Shown here piece by piece: positions 28,122 to 37,141 of a stretch of DNA of 64,000 nt; within the stretch, counting starts at the first letter, position 1; the number at the start of each line of letters is the position of its first letter. The notes beneath the pieces are model-generated. The model was not told where the DNA came from, made no database searches, and saw nothing but the letters and a program-made list of their open reading frames with translations. The DNA comes from Burkholderia diffusa (lineage in GTDB: Bacteria; Pseudomonadota; Gammaproteobacteria; Burkholderiales; Burkholderiaceae). The translations under genes and the position numbers were made by a program. The stretch is taken from NCBI RefSeq assembly GCF_902499115.1, contig NZ_CABVPN010000024.1, positions 62,001-126,000 on the forward strand. The letters are read 5' to 3'.

Positions 28122-29047
28122 TGGAACCGCACACCGTCGACGCAGGCTGGCCACGCCAGGTCGTGCGCGCCATCGTCGAACCGGCCTGGTCGGCTTTGCA
28201 ATCCGGTCCACGACCATGGCTCTTGCTCAGCGGCGCGCATAGCGAAGCGTTGGAGGAAGAAGTTATCGCGACCATCCATGGCTTCGACTACCGCTGGGTA
28301 TGGCGCGATACGCCGCTGGAGTACGCGCTTCCCGGCTATCGCCACGGTCCATTACTGGTCCCACTGGATGCGGCGCTGCTGGCCCATGCCGTCGCGATCT
28401 GGATACCCCAGCAAGCTGGCGTGATTCTGCTTGGACCGAATGATGAAAACGTGTTGGTCAGCCACGTGCAGGGGCTGCATCAGTTTATCGCTGCGGACGG
28501 ATGGCCTGTCGCATTCGGCCTGCACATCACACGCGCGCTCGAAGAATGCTGCGAGGCACTGCCCGAAGACCAGCGCGCCCAACTGTTCGGTCCGATTGAA
28601 GCGTGTATCTGGCACGACGGTGAAACGCAAACCGACACTTGGCTGCGTGCCGATGCGCCTGATCGCAAGGCGCCCCCGTTGTCGATCGATCATCACCTCG
28701 CATTGACGCCAAGCGACGAAGCCGCGTTGAACCTGGCTGGACGTGCGTGGTTCATGCGCGAGTTTGCTCATACGCTCACGCGACGCTTCCCCGCCTACGC
28801 TCCTGCCGACGCGCAGCTTGTCTTGCGTCGGTCGTTGGCGACGTTCGCCGACGAAGCGCATCAGTTCGGCTTCCGGCTGGAATGCGATATCCGCTACTAC
28901 ATGGAACTGCGGCTGCGCTATCCGCGCGAGCCTTTCGTCGAGGACAAAACCGTGCATGCGCTGCTGAACCGGCGCGAAGACCACGGCATGTCAAGACTGT
29001 TTGCCATCACGGCGCGCCTGACCCAGATTGCGTCCCTCACCTTCTAA
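28118..29047 (+). CDS. DUF4123 effector-loading adaptor
   Basis: 309 residues. DUF4123 (Tap/TEC) proteins are cytoplasmic chaperones that load a cognate effector onto VgrG. The domain spans about 20-150 (WLLLSGAHSEALEEEVIATI, PLLVPLDAALLAHAVAIWIP). The C-terminal half (about 200-300) is helical, the usual partner-binding part. Overlap with vgrG (ATGA) and only 12 bases to the effector start support the assignment of VgrG-adaptor-effector as one set. Confidence 0.9.
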   Translation: MMEPHTVDAGWPRQVVRAIVEPAWSALQSGPRPWLLLSGAHSEALEEEVIATIHGFDYRWVWRDTPLEYALPGYRHGPLLVPLDAALLAHAVAIWIPQQAGVILLGPNDENVLVSHVQGLHQFIAADGWPVAFGLHITRALEECCEALPEDQRAQLFGPIEACIWHDGETQTDTWLRADAPDRKAPPLSIDHHLALTPSDEAALNLAGRAWFMREFAHTLTRRFPAYAPADAQLVLRRSLATFADEAHQFGFRLECDIRYYMELRLRYPREPFVEDKTVHALLNRREDHGMSRLFAITARLTQIASLTF

Positions 29048-29059
29048 GCACACGCCGCC

Positions 29060-31861
29060 ATGACAAATCGACTCCAGCGGGCCGTGCAACCGGACAGCCC
29101 CAACGCCAAAACCTGCGACAGCCTATCCGCACCGCCCTGCGAGCATGGCATTCCCCTCTATCCGCTGCGCTACGGCATTGCGGACCAACCATACGATGCG
29201 AAGGCCTATCCCGAGCTCAGTGTGGCCGGCTACCCTGCGCTGCAAGGTGGCAAGGCCTACGGCCTGCGCGTGCTGCGCCCTGGCACCTACGTCTATCTGT
29301 TCTTTTATCAAGGTGGACGCATGATGACGACGCACTACAAGGTGACGGCCGACGTGCGTTTCGCGCCCATCAAGTGGACTGCCGCGGACTATAACGACGA
29401 TGCGCCCGGCCGCGTGGCGCGTCCCGACGAGACACGCGCGACCCCTTATTTGCTGGCGCCGGACAAGGGCACCGCCGATACCGTCTACGTGATGGTCAGC
29501 GACACGCTGCTGACGCACGGCACGCTCTGGTGGATCGAAACCAACGAGGGTGGGCTGCGCGACGCCTTGGCGACGACCGTGAAACCCGGTGGCGGCCCCG
29601 AGCAACGTCATGTGTTCGATGCGGTGTTGCTGGGCAACGCCACACCGGAACTCATCGCTTCCGTGTCGGGTGTGGCACTAGACTACCCGTGGAGCGAGAT
29701 CAAGCTCCGAACCGACAAGCCCGACTACGCCCGTATTCTCAGCGCCATGCACATTGCGCTGGTGCCGCGCAAGGACACGCCGCCGTTGGCGGTGGCATTG
29801 CAGGACCCCATCGGTATCGCCAGCGAGCTGGGGCATCTCTGCGCGTTGGAAGTGCAAAAGCGCGACAACTACCAGAAGGCCAGCAAGCACCGGCTTCAAA
29901 GCGCCGCGCTGATCGACGGTTATTTCACCTATGCCGAACGGCAGGCCCAGACGCCGGACACCCAACATGCACTCCAACGTCAGCGCGAACTCGTCGACCT
30001 CAAGGGCGCACGCGCCTTCCGGCCGACCTATGAGAAAGCACTGAAAGCGTTGCAAGTCCCGGTCGACAAAACTGGCGCAGATGTCGCTGCATGGGTCAAG
30101 CTGGTAGACGCGTCCCTGCTCGTCGGCAAAGCGTTCAAGCTGTTTGACCTGTCGTGCGCCGACAATGCCCGCGATTTCGAAATCGCCGTGCTGAACTGCC
30201 TCGCCGCCGCCGTGCACACGGAGGGCGGTCGGGCCGAACTGGCGAGGATCATTGAGCAGCCGCCGGAAGTCAGCGCGCTGTGGCAAGCCCTGAGCGCGGG
30301 CGACGAACCGCTCATGAATCGCTTTGCCACGCCGCTCACCCTCGCCAGGGGCGTCTTCGACGTAGTGGACAAGATGCTCGACGAGCGGCCCGGCACCATC
30401 GTCACGGACATGCTCGCGCGGCTCATCTATTCCTATGTCGCCACCGCCCCCCTGGAGAAGGCCGATATCCAGGTCAGGCGCTGGCGTCATCTGGCCGAAC
30501 GCCGCTTCGCGTGCGTGCTCGGCTGCCGCTCGGTATCCCGCGACCAGTACCTCGCATGGAGTCTGGAGGTGCAGGGCTATGCAAGCTTCCAGGATCGCGA
30601 GACCCGTTGGAGAGTCCAGGTCGATACCGCGCCAGGCCTAAAGCCCGGCACCACGCGCGTCTCGATGGTCGAACAGGTCGACGTGTGGGAATTTGAAACG
30701 GTGGGTACCGCTCATGTCATCGGGCAGCCCAGGCCGATGGATCCGTCCGGCAACCCCTTGCTGCGCAATCTCAAGCGCTTGCGGGGGCCGGTGGGGTTCG
30801 GATTTACCTGGATTGGAGGTGGGTTGGCGATTTGGGGGATGAGGAATGCAAGTAAAGACTGGAAGGAAAACAAAAACTTCGTAAATTCCGTGACAGGCAT
30901 TGGCGCCCTGCTTGCCTTGGTCGGAGCGAGCCTGGAAGTGACGACGGTAAGCGTCTCTACGATCGCATCGCGGCGTGGCAACACGGCATTGGCTACAGTC
31001 CTCAAGGTCTTCGGATTGAAGTGGGGAACCACCGTATTTGGTTCGCTGGGCACCGCGGTGCTCGCCGTGGCCGACGGTGTGCGCAGCATCAAGGCCGGAA
31101 ACCAAGCCAACCCGGAACAAGCCGCTATGTATCTGAAATCCGCCCTGTTTGGCGGCGTCTCAGCTTTCGCAATCGCAGCAGGCGGCACAGCCAGCTTGGC
31201 AGCCCTAGCCGGCACCGCCGCCCCCCTCTGGACTCTTGGCATTACGCCCTTCGGTTGGGCGCTGATCTTCATCCTAACTGTGGGGACCGTCGCCTATTAC
31301 ACGATTCGGGCGGGCACGACACAACACGGCCCGGTGGAAATCCTGCTCAGCCACTCCGCCTGGGGCGTCCTAACGCCGCGCTACTCGCTGGCGCAGGAAC
31401 TGGAAGCCTGGCATAGCCTGCAATACAGTCCTCAGATCGGTGCCGTGTGGGAACCGGAGCATGGTATCGCCGGCATCCTGCGGCTTCGTTGCACGGTCGC
31501 CGCCGGTTACGCAGCGGATGACCTGCAGACCGATCTACGGGTGCTCTTGCGCGGGCAGCCGCTAGAAAAGATCGACGCGCACAGCGCGCTGACGCGTCCG
31601 GGCGCCTTGATCAACCTCGAAAGCCATTACATCATCGGGCCGCTCACCGATGGTGTGGGCGTGGAGCGCGGCTGGCGCATCGCCATGCACAAGGATGCCC
31701 AGGTCGAGTTGAAGTATTTCTTCCGGCCCGATCCGCAAAAACTGCCAACGATCGGCGTTGAACAGCCAGGTGCGCCCGAGCCCTTGGTCTTTACCTCGTC
31801 CGGCTGGCTCTCTCCGACCATTGATCCTGCCAAACTGACCCCCGTCAGGCCTCCCAAATGA
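29060..31861 (+). CDS. VasX-like MIX-domain membrane-targeting T6SS effector
   Basis: 933 residues. The N-terminal VasX/MIX-type region contains PLYPLRYGIADQPYD and then LQGGKAYGLRVLRPGTYVYL, which fits the MIX pattern (hRxG and LRxGxxYh). The middle (about 200-560) is soluble and helical. Hydrophobic segments cluster late: about 576-594 (GFGFTWIGGGLAIWGM), 607-632 (TGIGALLALVGASLEVTTVS), 657-674 and 695-752 (with FGWALIFILTVGTVAYYTI). This architecture matches pore-forming VasX of Vibrio cholerae, so inner-membrane depolarisation of competitors is the likely effect. It overlaps the first putative immunity gene by 4 bases. Confidence 0.82.
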   Translation: MTNRLQRAVQPDSPNAKTCDSLSAPPCEHGIPLYPLRYGIADQPYDAKAYPELSVAGYPALQGGKAYGLRVLRPGTYVYLFFYQGGRMMTTHYKVTADVRFAPIKWTAADYNDDAPGRVARPDETRATPYLLAPDKGTADTVYVMVSDTLLTHGTLWWIETNEGGLRDALATTVKPGGGPEQRHVFDAVLLGNATPELIASVSGVALDYPWSEIKLRTDKPDYARILSAMHIALVPRKDTPPLAVALQDPIGIASELGHLCALEVQKRDNYQKASKHRLQSAALIDGYFTYAERQAQTPDTQHALQRQRELVDLKGARAFRPTYEKALKALQVPVDKTGADVAAWVKLVDASLLVGKAFKLFDLSCADNARDFEIAVLNCLAAAVHTEGGRAELARIIEQPPEVSALWQALSAGDEPLMNRFATPLTLARGVFDVVDKMLDERPGTIVTDMLARLIYSYVATAPLEKADIQVRRWRHLAERRFACVLGCRSVSRDQYLAWSLEVQGYASFQDRETRWRVQVDTAPGLKPGTTRVSMVEQVDVWEFETVGTAHVIGQPRPMDPSGNPLLRNLKRLRGPVGFGFTWIGGGLAIWGMRNASKDWKENKNFVNSVTGIGALLALVGASLEVTTVSVSTIASRRGNTALATVLKVFGLKWGTTVFGSLGTAVLAVADGVRSIKAGNQANPEQAAMYLKSALFGGVSAFAIAAGGTASLAALAGTAAPLWTLGITPFGWALIFILTVGTVAYYTIRAGTTQHGPVEILLSHSAWGVLTPRYSLAQELEAWHSLQYSPQIGAVWEPEHGIAGILRLRCTVAAGYAADDLQTDLRVLLRGQPLEKIDAHSALTRPGALINLESHYIIGPLTDGVGVERGWRIAMHKDAQVELKYFFRPDPQKLPTIGVEQPGAPEPLVFTSSGWLSPTIDPAKLTPVRPPK

Positions 31862-32829
31862 AATGCTCCCCCAACACCCTCCAGCGCCTGCCCACCAGCC
31901 TGCTCATCGGCGCCACCCGCTTGCGGCGTGGCGCACCGGATCGCCACGCCATTCCCAGCACGCCTGACCTGCTACAGCAAGAGCTGGGCGTACGGCGCGT
32001 GAACGACCAATGCGTCGAGTTGGCGCTTCAAGGCAACATCGTGCGGGATGTGTGGGCAAGCTCTATCGGCAAATTTCTGCTCGTTGGGATTGGAGGAGCG
32101 GTCTATTTCTGGTCGATATCGACGCCCCCAATTACCGTTGATGTATGGGGCCTGCTCTTCCTTATGCCCTGTATCGCCGTTGCTGCTTCTGTCGCGCTGT
32201 ACTTCTGCTTCCGAAACTTTTCTGGCCGCTTCAGAGGCAGCTTCGTGCGCCTCCATCGCGGCACACGAAAGCTCTATGTCGTCAGCCCCTACGATGAACA
32301 TTTCACGGCGCTGGACTGGGACGCCCTCCAGGCCTTCGCGGGCTACGTCCCGATCGTCAGTACCGCCGGCTATTCCGACCGCTATCCGCTCTACCTGATC
32401 GGCATCGACGCGGCGCGCACTCCACCACAGGAAATCTGCGCGTCCTGCGGCAATTTGGGCTGGCGCGACCAAGGCGCATCCGCCAAACAGCTTTGGGATT
32501 ATCTGCAACTCTTCATGGACGAAGGCGCGGGTGCGCTGCCCAAGCCGCCGCCGGTGCCGCCGCGCCTGTCACGCAAGCAGACCTTCCTGCGCTGTTACCG
32601 CGATTGGGCCGCCAAGTTCCGCACCGACCTGCCCACCGCCAAAGACTGGCTGCGCAAGCCCTGGCTCGTGCTCGGCAAGCTGATCTGGCTCGTCTGCATG
32701 GTCTTTCCTGACAGCCTCGCCGAGGTCATCGAATACAACGTGCCCTATGCGCGGTTTCCGAGCGAGATCGATAAGCTCTGTGGCTTGGCTGACGAAGAAG
32801 CGGCGGAACCACCGCGCGTTGAAGCATGA
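31858..32829 (+). CDS. Putative immunity protein 1 (DUF6708-like), cassette A
   Basis: 323 residues; start overlaps the effector stop (ATGA). Conserved N-terminus (LQRLPTSLLIGATRLRRG), two transmembrane segments at about 63-82 and 91-113 (cassette A: IGKFLLVGIGGAVYFWSIST, LLFLMPCIAVAASVALYFCF), then a cytoplasmic domain (FRGSFVRLHRGTRKLYVVSP, then DYLQLFMDEGAGALP) and a hydrophobic LGKLIWLVCMVFPDSLAEVI segment. Position directly behind a pore-forming effector and membrane topology point to immunity, which remains inference. MKCSPNT differs from the N-terminus of copies 2-5 but has the same length before LQRL. Confidence 0.75.
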   Translation: MKCSPNTLQRLPTSLLIGATRLRRGAPDRHAIPSTPDLLQQELGVRRVNDQCVELALQGNIVRDVWASSIGKFLLVGIGGAVYFWSISTPPITVDVWGLLFLMPCIAVAASVALYFCFRNFSGRFRGSFVRLHRGTRKLYVVSPYDEHFTALDWDALQAFAGYVPIVSTAGYSDRYPLYLIGIDAARTPPQEICASCGNLGWRDQGASAKQLWDYLQLFMDEGAGALPKPPPVPPRLSRKQTFLRCYRDWAAKFRTDLPTAKDWLRKPWLVLGKLIWLVCMVFPDSLAEVIEYNVPYARFPSEIDKLCGLADEEAAEPPRVEA

Positions 32830-32837
32830 GGGCTGAC

Positions 32838-33797
32838 ATGCGGCAAGCTACTCCGCCCCTCCAGCGCCTGCCTACCAGCCTGCTTATCGGCGCCACCCGC
32901 TTGCGGCGTGGCACACCCGATCGCCACGCCATCCCCAGCACGCCTGACCTGATACAGCAGGAACTGGGCGTACGGCGCGTGAACGCCCAATGCGTCGAAT
33001 TAGTGCTTCAGGGCAACATCGTGCGGGATGTGTGGGCAAGCTTTATCGGCAAAGCGCTACTCGTTGGCGCGGGGCTTGCTGTCTCTCTCCGAGCATTGGA
33101 TAAGTCGACAAATTGGGGCCATCTGCTTTTTGGAGTGCTCCTCACTGTTACGATCACCATCGCGATGTACTACTGCTTCCGGAATTTTGCAGGTCGCTTC
33201 AGAGGCAGCTTCGTGCGCCTCCACCGCGGCACACGAAAGCTCTATGTCGTCAGCCCCTACGATGAACATTTCACGGCGCTCGACTGGGACGCCCTCCAGG
33301 CCTTCGCCGGATACGTCCCGCTCGTCAGTACCGCCGGCTATTCCGACCGCTATCCGCTCTACCTGATCGGCATCGACACGGAACGCACTCCACCGCAGGA
33401 AATCTGCGCGTCCTGCGGCAATTTGGGCTGGCGCGACCAGGGCGCATCTGCCCAACAGCTTTGGGATTATCTGCAACTCTTCATGGACGAAGGCGCGGGT
33501 GCGCTGCCCAAGCCGCCGCCGGTGCCGCCGCGCCTGTCACGCAAGCAGACCTTCCTGCGCTGTTACCGCGATTGGGCCGCCAAGTTCCGCACCGACCTGC
33601 CCACCGCCAAAGACTGGCTGCGCAAGCCCTGGCTCGTGCTCGGCAAGCTGATCTGGCTCGTCTGCATGGTCTTTCCTGACAGCCTCGCCGAGGTCATCGA
33701 ATACAACGTGCCCTATGCGCGGTTTCCGAGCGAGATCGATAAGCTCTGTGGCATGGCTGACGAAGATGCGGCGGAACCACCGCGCGTTGAAGCATGA
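32838..33797 (+). CDS. Putative immunity protein 2, cassette B
   Basis: 319 residues. The ATG at 32838 is preferred over the ATG overlapping the previous stop because GAGGG lies just upstream and the resulting N-terminus aligns with copy 1. The N-terminal 55 and C-terminal 210 residues are almost identical to copy 1, but the membrane segment is replaced by cassette B (IGKALLVGAGLAVSLRALDK, LLFGVLLTVTITIAMYYCFR). The abrupt change in similarity suggests recombination of a whole transmembrane cassette. Probable partner of a different effector pore variant. Confidence 0.72.
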   Translation: MRQATPPLQRLPTSLLIGATRLRRGTPDRHAIPSTPDLIQQELGVRRVNAQCVELVLQGNIVRDVWASFIGKALLVGAGLAVSLRALDKSTNWGHLLFGVLLTVTITIAMYYCFRNFAGRFRGSFVRLHRGTRKLYVVSPYDEHFTALDWDALQAFAGYVPLVSTAGYSDRYPLYLIGIDTERTPPQEICASCGNLGWRDQGASAQQLWDYLQLFMDEGAGALPKPPPVPPRLSRKQTFLRCYRDWAAKFRTDLPTAKDWLRKPWLVLGKLIWLVCMVFPDSLAEVIEYNVPYARFPSEIDKLCGMADEDAAEPPRVEA

Positions 33798-33805
33798 GGG
33801 CTGAC

Positions 33806-34777
33806 ATGCATCAAGCTACCCCGCCCCTCCAGCGCCTGCCCACCAGCCTGCTCATCGGCGCCACCCGCTTGCGGCGTGGCACACCGGATCGCCATGCCAT
33901 CCCCAGCACGCCTGACCTGATACAGCAGGAACTGGGCGTACGGCGCGTGAACGACCAATGCGTCGAGTTGGCGCTTCAAGGCAACATCGTGCGGGATGTG
34001 TGGGCAAGCTCTATCGGCAAATTTCTGCTCGTTGGGATTGGAGGAGCGGTCTATTTCTGGTCGATATCGACGCCCCCAATTACCGTTGATGTATGGGGCC
34101 TGCTCTTCCTTATGCCCTGTATCGCCGTTGCTGCTTCTGTCGCGCTGTACTTCTGCTTCCGAAACTTTTCTGGCCGCTTCAGAGGCAGCTTCGTGCGCCT
34201 CCATCGCGGCACACGAAAGCTCTATGTCGTCAGTCCCTCCGATGAACATTTCACGGCGCTGGACTGGGACGCCCTCCAGGCCTTCGCCGGCTACGTCCCG
34301 CTCGTCAGTACCGCAGGCTATTCCGACCGCTATCCGCTCTACTTGATCGGCATAGACACGGCGCGCACCTCGCCGCAGGAAATCTGCGTCTCCTGCGGCA
34401 ATTTGGGCTGGCGCGACCAAGGCGCATCTGCCCAACAGCTTTGGGATTATCTGCAACTCTTCATGAACGAAGGCGCGGATGCGCTGCCCAAGCCGCCGCC
34501 GGTGCCCCCACGCCTGTCGCGCAAGCAGACCTTCCTGCGCTGTTACCGCGATTGGGCCACCAAGCTCCGCACCGACCTGCCCACCGCCAAGGACTGGCTG
34601 CGCAAGCCGTGGCTCGTGCTCGGCAAGCTGATCTGGCTCGTCTGCATGGTCTTTCCTGACAGCCTCGCCGAGGTCATCGAATACAACGTGCCCTATGCGC
34701 AGTTTCCGAGCGAGATCGATAAGCTCTGTGGCTTGGCTGACGAAGAAGCGGCGGAACCACCGCGCGTTGAAGCATGA
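33806..34777 (+). CDS. Putative immunity protein 3, cassette A
   Basis: 323 residues, start chosen as for copy 2. It carries cassette A again, identical in the transmembrane stretch to copies 1 and 5 at the protein level (apart from scattered changes elsewhere, such as SPSDEHF for SPYDEHF and MNEGADALP for MDEGAGALP). It shows that copy 2 was either inserted between two A copies or converted. Function as proposed for copy 1. Confidence 0.72.
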   Translation: MHQATPPLQRLPTSLLIGATRLRRGTPDRHAIPSTPDLIQQELGVRRVNDQCVELALQGNIVRDVWASSIGKFLLVGIGGAVYFWSISTPPITVDVWGLLFLMPCIAVAASVALYFCFRNFSGRFRGSFVRLHRGTRKLYVVSPSDEHFTALDWDALQAFAGYVPLVSTAGYSDRYPLYLIGIDTARTSPQEICVSCGNLGWRDQGASAQQLWDYLQLFMNEGADALPKPPPVPPRLSRKQTFLRCYRDWATKLRTDLPTAKDWLRKPWLVLGKLIWLVCMVFPDSLAEVIEYNVPYAQFPSEIDKLCGLADEEAAEPPRVEA

Positions 34778-34785
34778 GGGCTGAC

Positions 34786-35757
34786 ATGCGGCAAGCTACT
34801 CCGCCCCTCCAGCGCTTGCCTACCAGCCTGCTTATCGGCGCCACCCGCTTGCGGCGTGGCACACCCGATCGCCACGCCATCCCCAGCACGCCTGACCTGA
34901 TACAGCAGGAGCTGGGCGTACGGCGCGTGAACGCCCAATGCGTCGAGTTGGCGCTTCAAGGCAACGTCGTGCGGAACGTCTACGCAAGCTTTATTGGAAT
35001 ATCCCTACTTGTTGGATTAGGGGGGGTTATCTCACTTTTGCTCCTAGATACGTCGACAGGTTCGCCCCCTGCGTGGGGCCAACTTCTTTTTGGATTCCTC
35101 CTCATTGTTGGGATCGCCGTCGCGATGTACTACTGCTTCCGGAATTTTGCAGGTCGCTTCAGAGGCAGCTTCGTGCGCCTTCATCGCGGCACACGAAAGC
35201 TCTATGTCGTCAGCCCCTACGATGAACATTTCACGGCGCTGGACTGGGACGCTCTCCAGGCCTTCGCCGGCTACGTCCCACTCGTCAGTACCGCCGGCTA
35301 TTCCGACCGCTATCCGCTCTACCTGATCGGCATCGACGCGGCGCGCACTCCACCGCAGGAAATCTGCGCGTCCTGCGGCAATTTGGGCTGGCGCGACCAA
35401 GGCGCATCCGCCAAACAGCTTTGGGATTATCTGCAACTCTTCATGGACGAAGGCGCGGATGCACTATCCAAGCCGCCGCCGGTGCCCCCGCGCCTGTCAC
35501 GCAAGCAGACCTTCATGCGCTGTTACCGCGATTGGGCCACCAAGTTCCGCACCGACCTGCCCACCGCCAAGGACTGGCTGCGCAAGCCCTGGCTCATGCT
35601 CGGCAAGCTGATCTGGCTCGTCTGCATGGTCTTTCCTGACAGCCTCGCCGAAGTCATCGAATACAACGTGCCCTATGCGCGGTTTCCGAGCGAGATCGAT
35701 AAGCTCTGTGGCATGGCTGACGAAGAAGCGGCGGAACCACCGCGCGTTGAAGCATGA
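34786..35757 (+). CDS. Putative immunity protein 4, cassette C
   Basis: 323 residues. Flanks match the other copies, but the membrane segment is a third version, cassette C (IGISLLVGLGGVISLLLLDT, LLFGFLLIVGIAVAMYYCFR), preceded by NVYAS in place of DVWAS. C is closer to B than to A after the second helix (both read CFRNFAGRFRG, against CFRNFSGRFRG in A). Base composition inside the cassette is more AT-rich than in the flanks, consistent with separate ancestry. Confidence 0.72.
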   Translation: MRQATPPLQRLPTSLLIGATRLRRGTPDRHAIPSTPDLIQQELGVRRVNAQCVELALQGNVVRNVYASFIGISLLVGLGGVISLLLLDTSTGSPPAWGQLLFGFLLIVGIAVAMYYCFRNFAGRFRGSFVRLHRGTRKLYVVSPYDEHFTALDWDALQAFAGYVPLVSTAGYSDRYPLYLIGIDAARTPPQEICASCGNLGWRDQGASAKQLWDYLQLFMDEGADALSKPPPVPPRLSRKQTFMRCYRDWATKFRTDLPTAKDWLRKPWLMLGKLIWLVCMVFPDSLAEVIEYNVPYARFPSEIDKLCGMADEEAAEPPRVEA

Positions 35758-35765
35758 GGGCTGAC

Positions 35766-36716
35766 ATGCATCAAGCTACCCCGCCCCTCCGACGCCTGCC
35801 TACCAGTCTGCTCATCGGCGCCACCCGCTTGTGGCGTGGCACACCGGATCGCCACGCCATTCCCAGTACGCCTGACCTGATACAGCAGGAGCTGGGCGTA
35901 CGGCGCGTGAACGACCAATGCGTCGAGTTGGCGCTTCAAGGCAACATCGTGCGGGATGTGTGGGCAAGCTCTATCGGCAAATTTCTGCTCGTTGGGATTG
36001 GAGGAGCGGTCTATTTCTGGTCGATATCGACGCCCCCAATTACCGTTGATGTATGGGGCCTGCTCTTCCTTATGCCCTGTATCGCCGTTGCCGCTTCCGT
36101 CGCGCTGTACATCTGCTTCCGAAACTTTTCTGGCCGCTTCAGGGGCAGCTTCGTGCGCCTCCATCGCGGCACACGAAAGCTCTATGTCGTCAGCCCCTAC
36201 GATGAACATATCACGGCGCTGGACTGGGACGCCCTCCAGGCCTTCGTCGGCTACGTCCCGCTCGTCAGTACCGCAGGCTATTCCGACCGCTATCCGCTCT
36301 ACCTGATCGACATCGACACGGAGCGCACCCCGCCGCAGGAAATCTGCGTCTCCTGCGGCAATATGGGCTGGCGCGACCAGGGCGCATCTGCCCGACAGCT
36401 TTGGGATTATCTGCAGCTCTTCATGGACGAAGGCGCGGATGCACTACCCAAGCCTCCGCCCATACCGCCGCGCCTGTCACGCAAGCAGACCTTCCTGCGC
36501 TGCTACCGCGATTGGGCCACCAAGTTCCGCACCGACCTGCCCACCGCCAAGAACTGGCTGAGCAAGCCGTGGCTCGTGCTCGGCAAGCTGATCTGGCTCG
36601 TCTGCATGGTCTTCCCTGACAGCCTCGCCGAGGTCATCGAATACAACGTGCCTTACGCGCGGTTCCCGCACGAGATCGACGCGCTTTGTGGCTTAGCGGA
36701 CGACGACGAGACCTAA
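35766..36716 (+). CDS. Putative immunity protein 5, cassette A, diverged C-terminus
   Basis: 316 residues. Cassette A once more, with one change in the second helix (YICF for YFCF). The last residues differ from all other copies (PHEIDALCGLADDDET in place of PSEIDKL ... PPRVEA). The shared ending of copies 1-4 carries the next start region, so the unique ending here marks the terminal unit of the array. Other substitutions (LIDIDTERT, NMGWRDQGASARQ) make it the most diverged copy, which fits the ancestral or edge unit of a tandem amplification. Confidence 0.72.
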   Translation: MHQATPPLRRLPTSLLIGATRLWRGTPDRHAIPSTPDLIQQELGVRRVNDQCVELALQGNIVRDVWASSIGKFLLVGIGGAVYFWSISTPPITVDVWGLLFLMPCIAVAASVALYICFRNFSGRFRGSFVRLHRGTRKLYVVSPYDEHITALDWDALQAFVGYVPLVSTAGYSDRYPLYLIDIDTERTPPQEICVSCGNMGWRDQGASARQLWDYLQLFMDEGADALPKPPPIPPRLSRKQTFLRCYRDWATKFRTDLPTAKNWLSKPWLVLGKLIWLVCMVFPDSLAEVIEYNVPYARFPHEIDALCGLADDDET

Positions 36717-36874
36717 CCCGATGTCACTACGTGCCCCTGCGTGACCTGTTGAAAGCGCGTCCTGATGCTTGCTCACGTGGAAGATCGGCGAAGTGATGCG
36801 GAACGGATGACATGCAACCACCCGATTACCGAAGCAAGCGTCCGGTACGGGAAACAAAAGAGGAGCCTCGAACT

Positions 36875-37141
36875 ATGGCTAATGGAGCGATTCGCTTGGG
36901 AGACCGTCATTCCGGTGGAGGCACCATGACAGAAGCCACCGGCTTTCCGGTGGACGGTGTCCCGCAATGCCTCATGGGCGACACGGCAGAATGTCCCACG
37001 CATAACGGGACATTCCCGCTGGTATCCGGCGGCGATCAATTTGCACTGTGTGATGGGCGCCCGCTGATTTTCGAGCCAGCACAACTGGCCTGTGGCTGCT
37101 ATGTGATGTCGTCATGCACCGGGCACTACGCCAAGGTGTAG
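36875..37141 (+). CDS. PAAR-domain spike-tip protein
   Basis: 88 residues from the ATG at 36875 with AGGAG ten bases upstream. PAAR proteins cap the VgrG trimer. The fold is suggested by MANGAIRLGDRHSGGGTMTE at the start and the beta-rich middle (FPLVSGGDQFALCDGRPLIF), with cysteines at the tip side (QCLMGDTAECPTHNG, ACGCYVMSSC). It lies 158 bases after the last immunity gene, at the far end of the module from vgrG, and may carry no effector extension because it is minimal in length. Confidence 0.85.
   Translation: MANGAIRLGDRHSGGGTMTEATGFPVDGVPQCLMGDTAECPTHNGTFPLVSGGDQFALCDGRPLIFEPAQLACGCYVMSSCTGHYAKV

Larger units (their letters stand above)
31858..36716 (+). repeat. Five-unit tandem gene array, unit about 970-980 bp, with swapped central cassettes (A-B-A-C-A)
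   Basis: Five direct repeats in the same orientation, one gene per unit, joined by the same junction (GAAGCATGAGGGCTGACATG) between units 1-2, 2-3, 3-4 and 4-5. Similarity is very high in the first roughly 165 bases and from the FRGSFVRLH segment onward. It collapses over about 150-200 bases encoding the transmembrane pair. Units 1, 3 and 5 share one version; units 2 and 4 each have their own. Confidence 0.9.

Noticed and set aside
31858..36716. Array as an assembly duplication artefact
   Set aside because: The units differ at many scattered sites and in whole membrane cassettes, so they are real distinct copies.
31858..36716. CRISPR or short tandem repeat
   Set aside because: The repeat unit is a full gene of nearly 1 kb with coding constraint.
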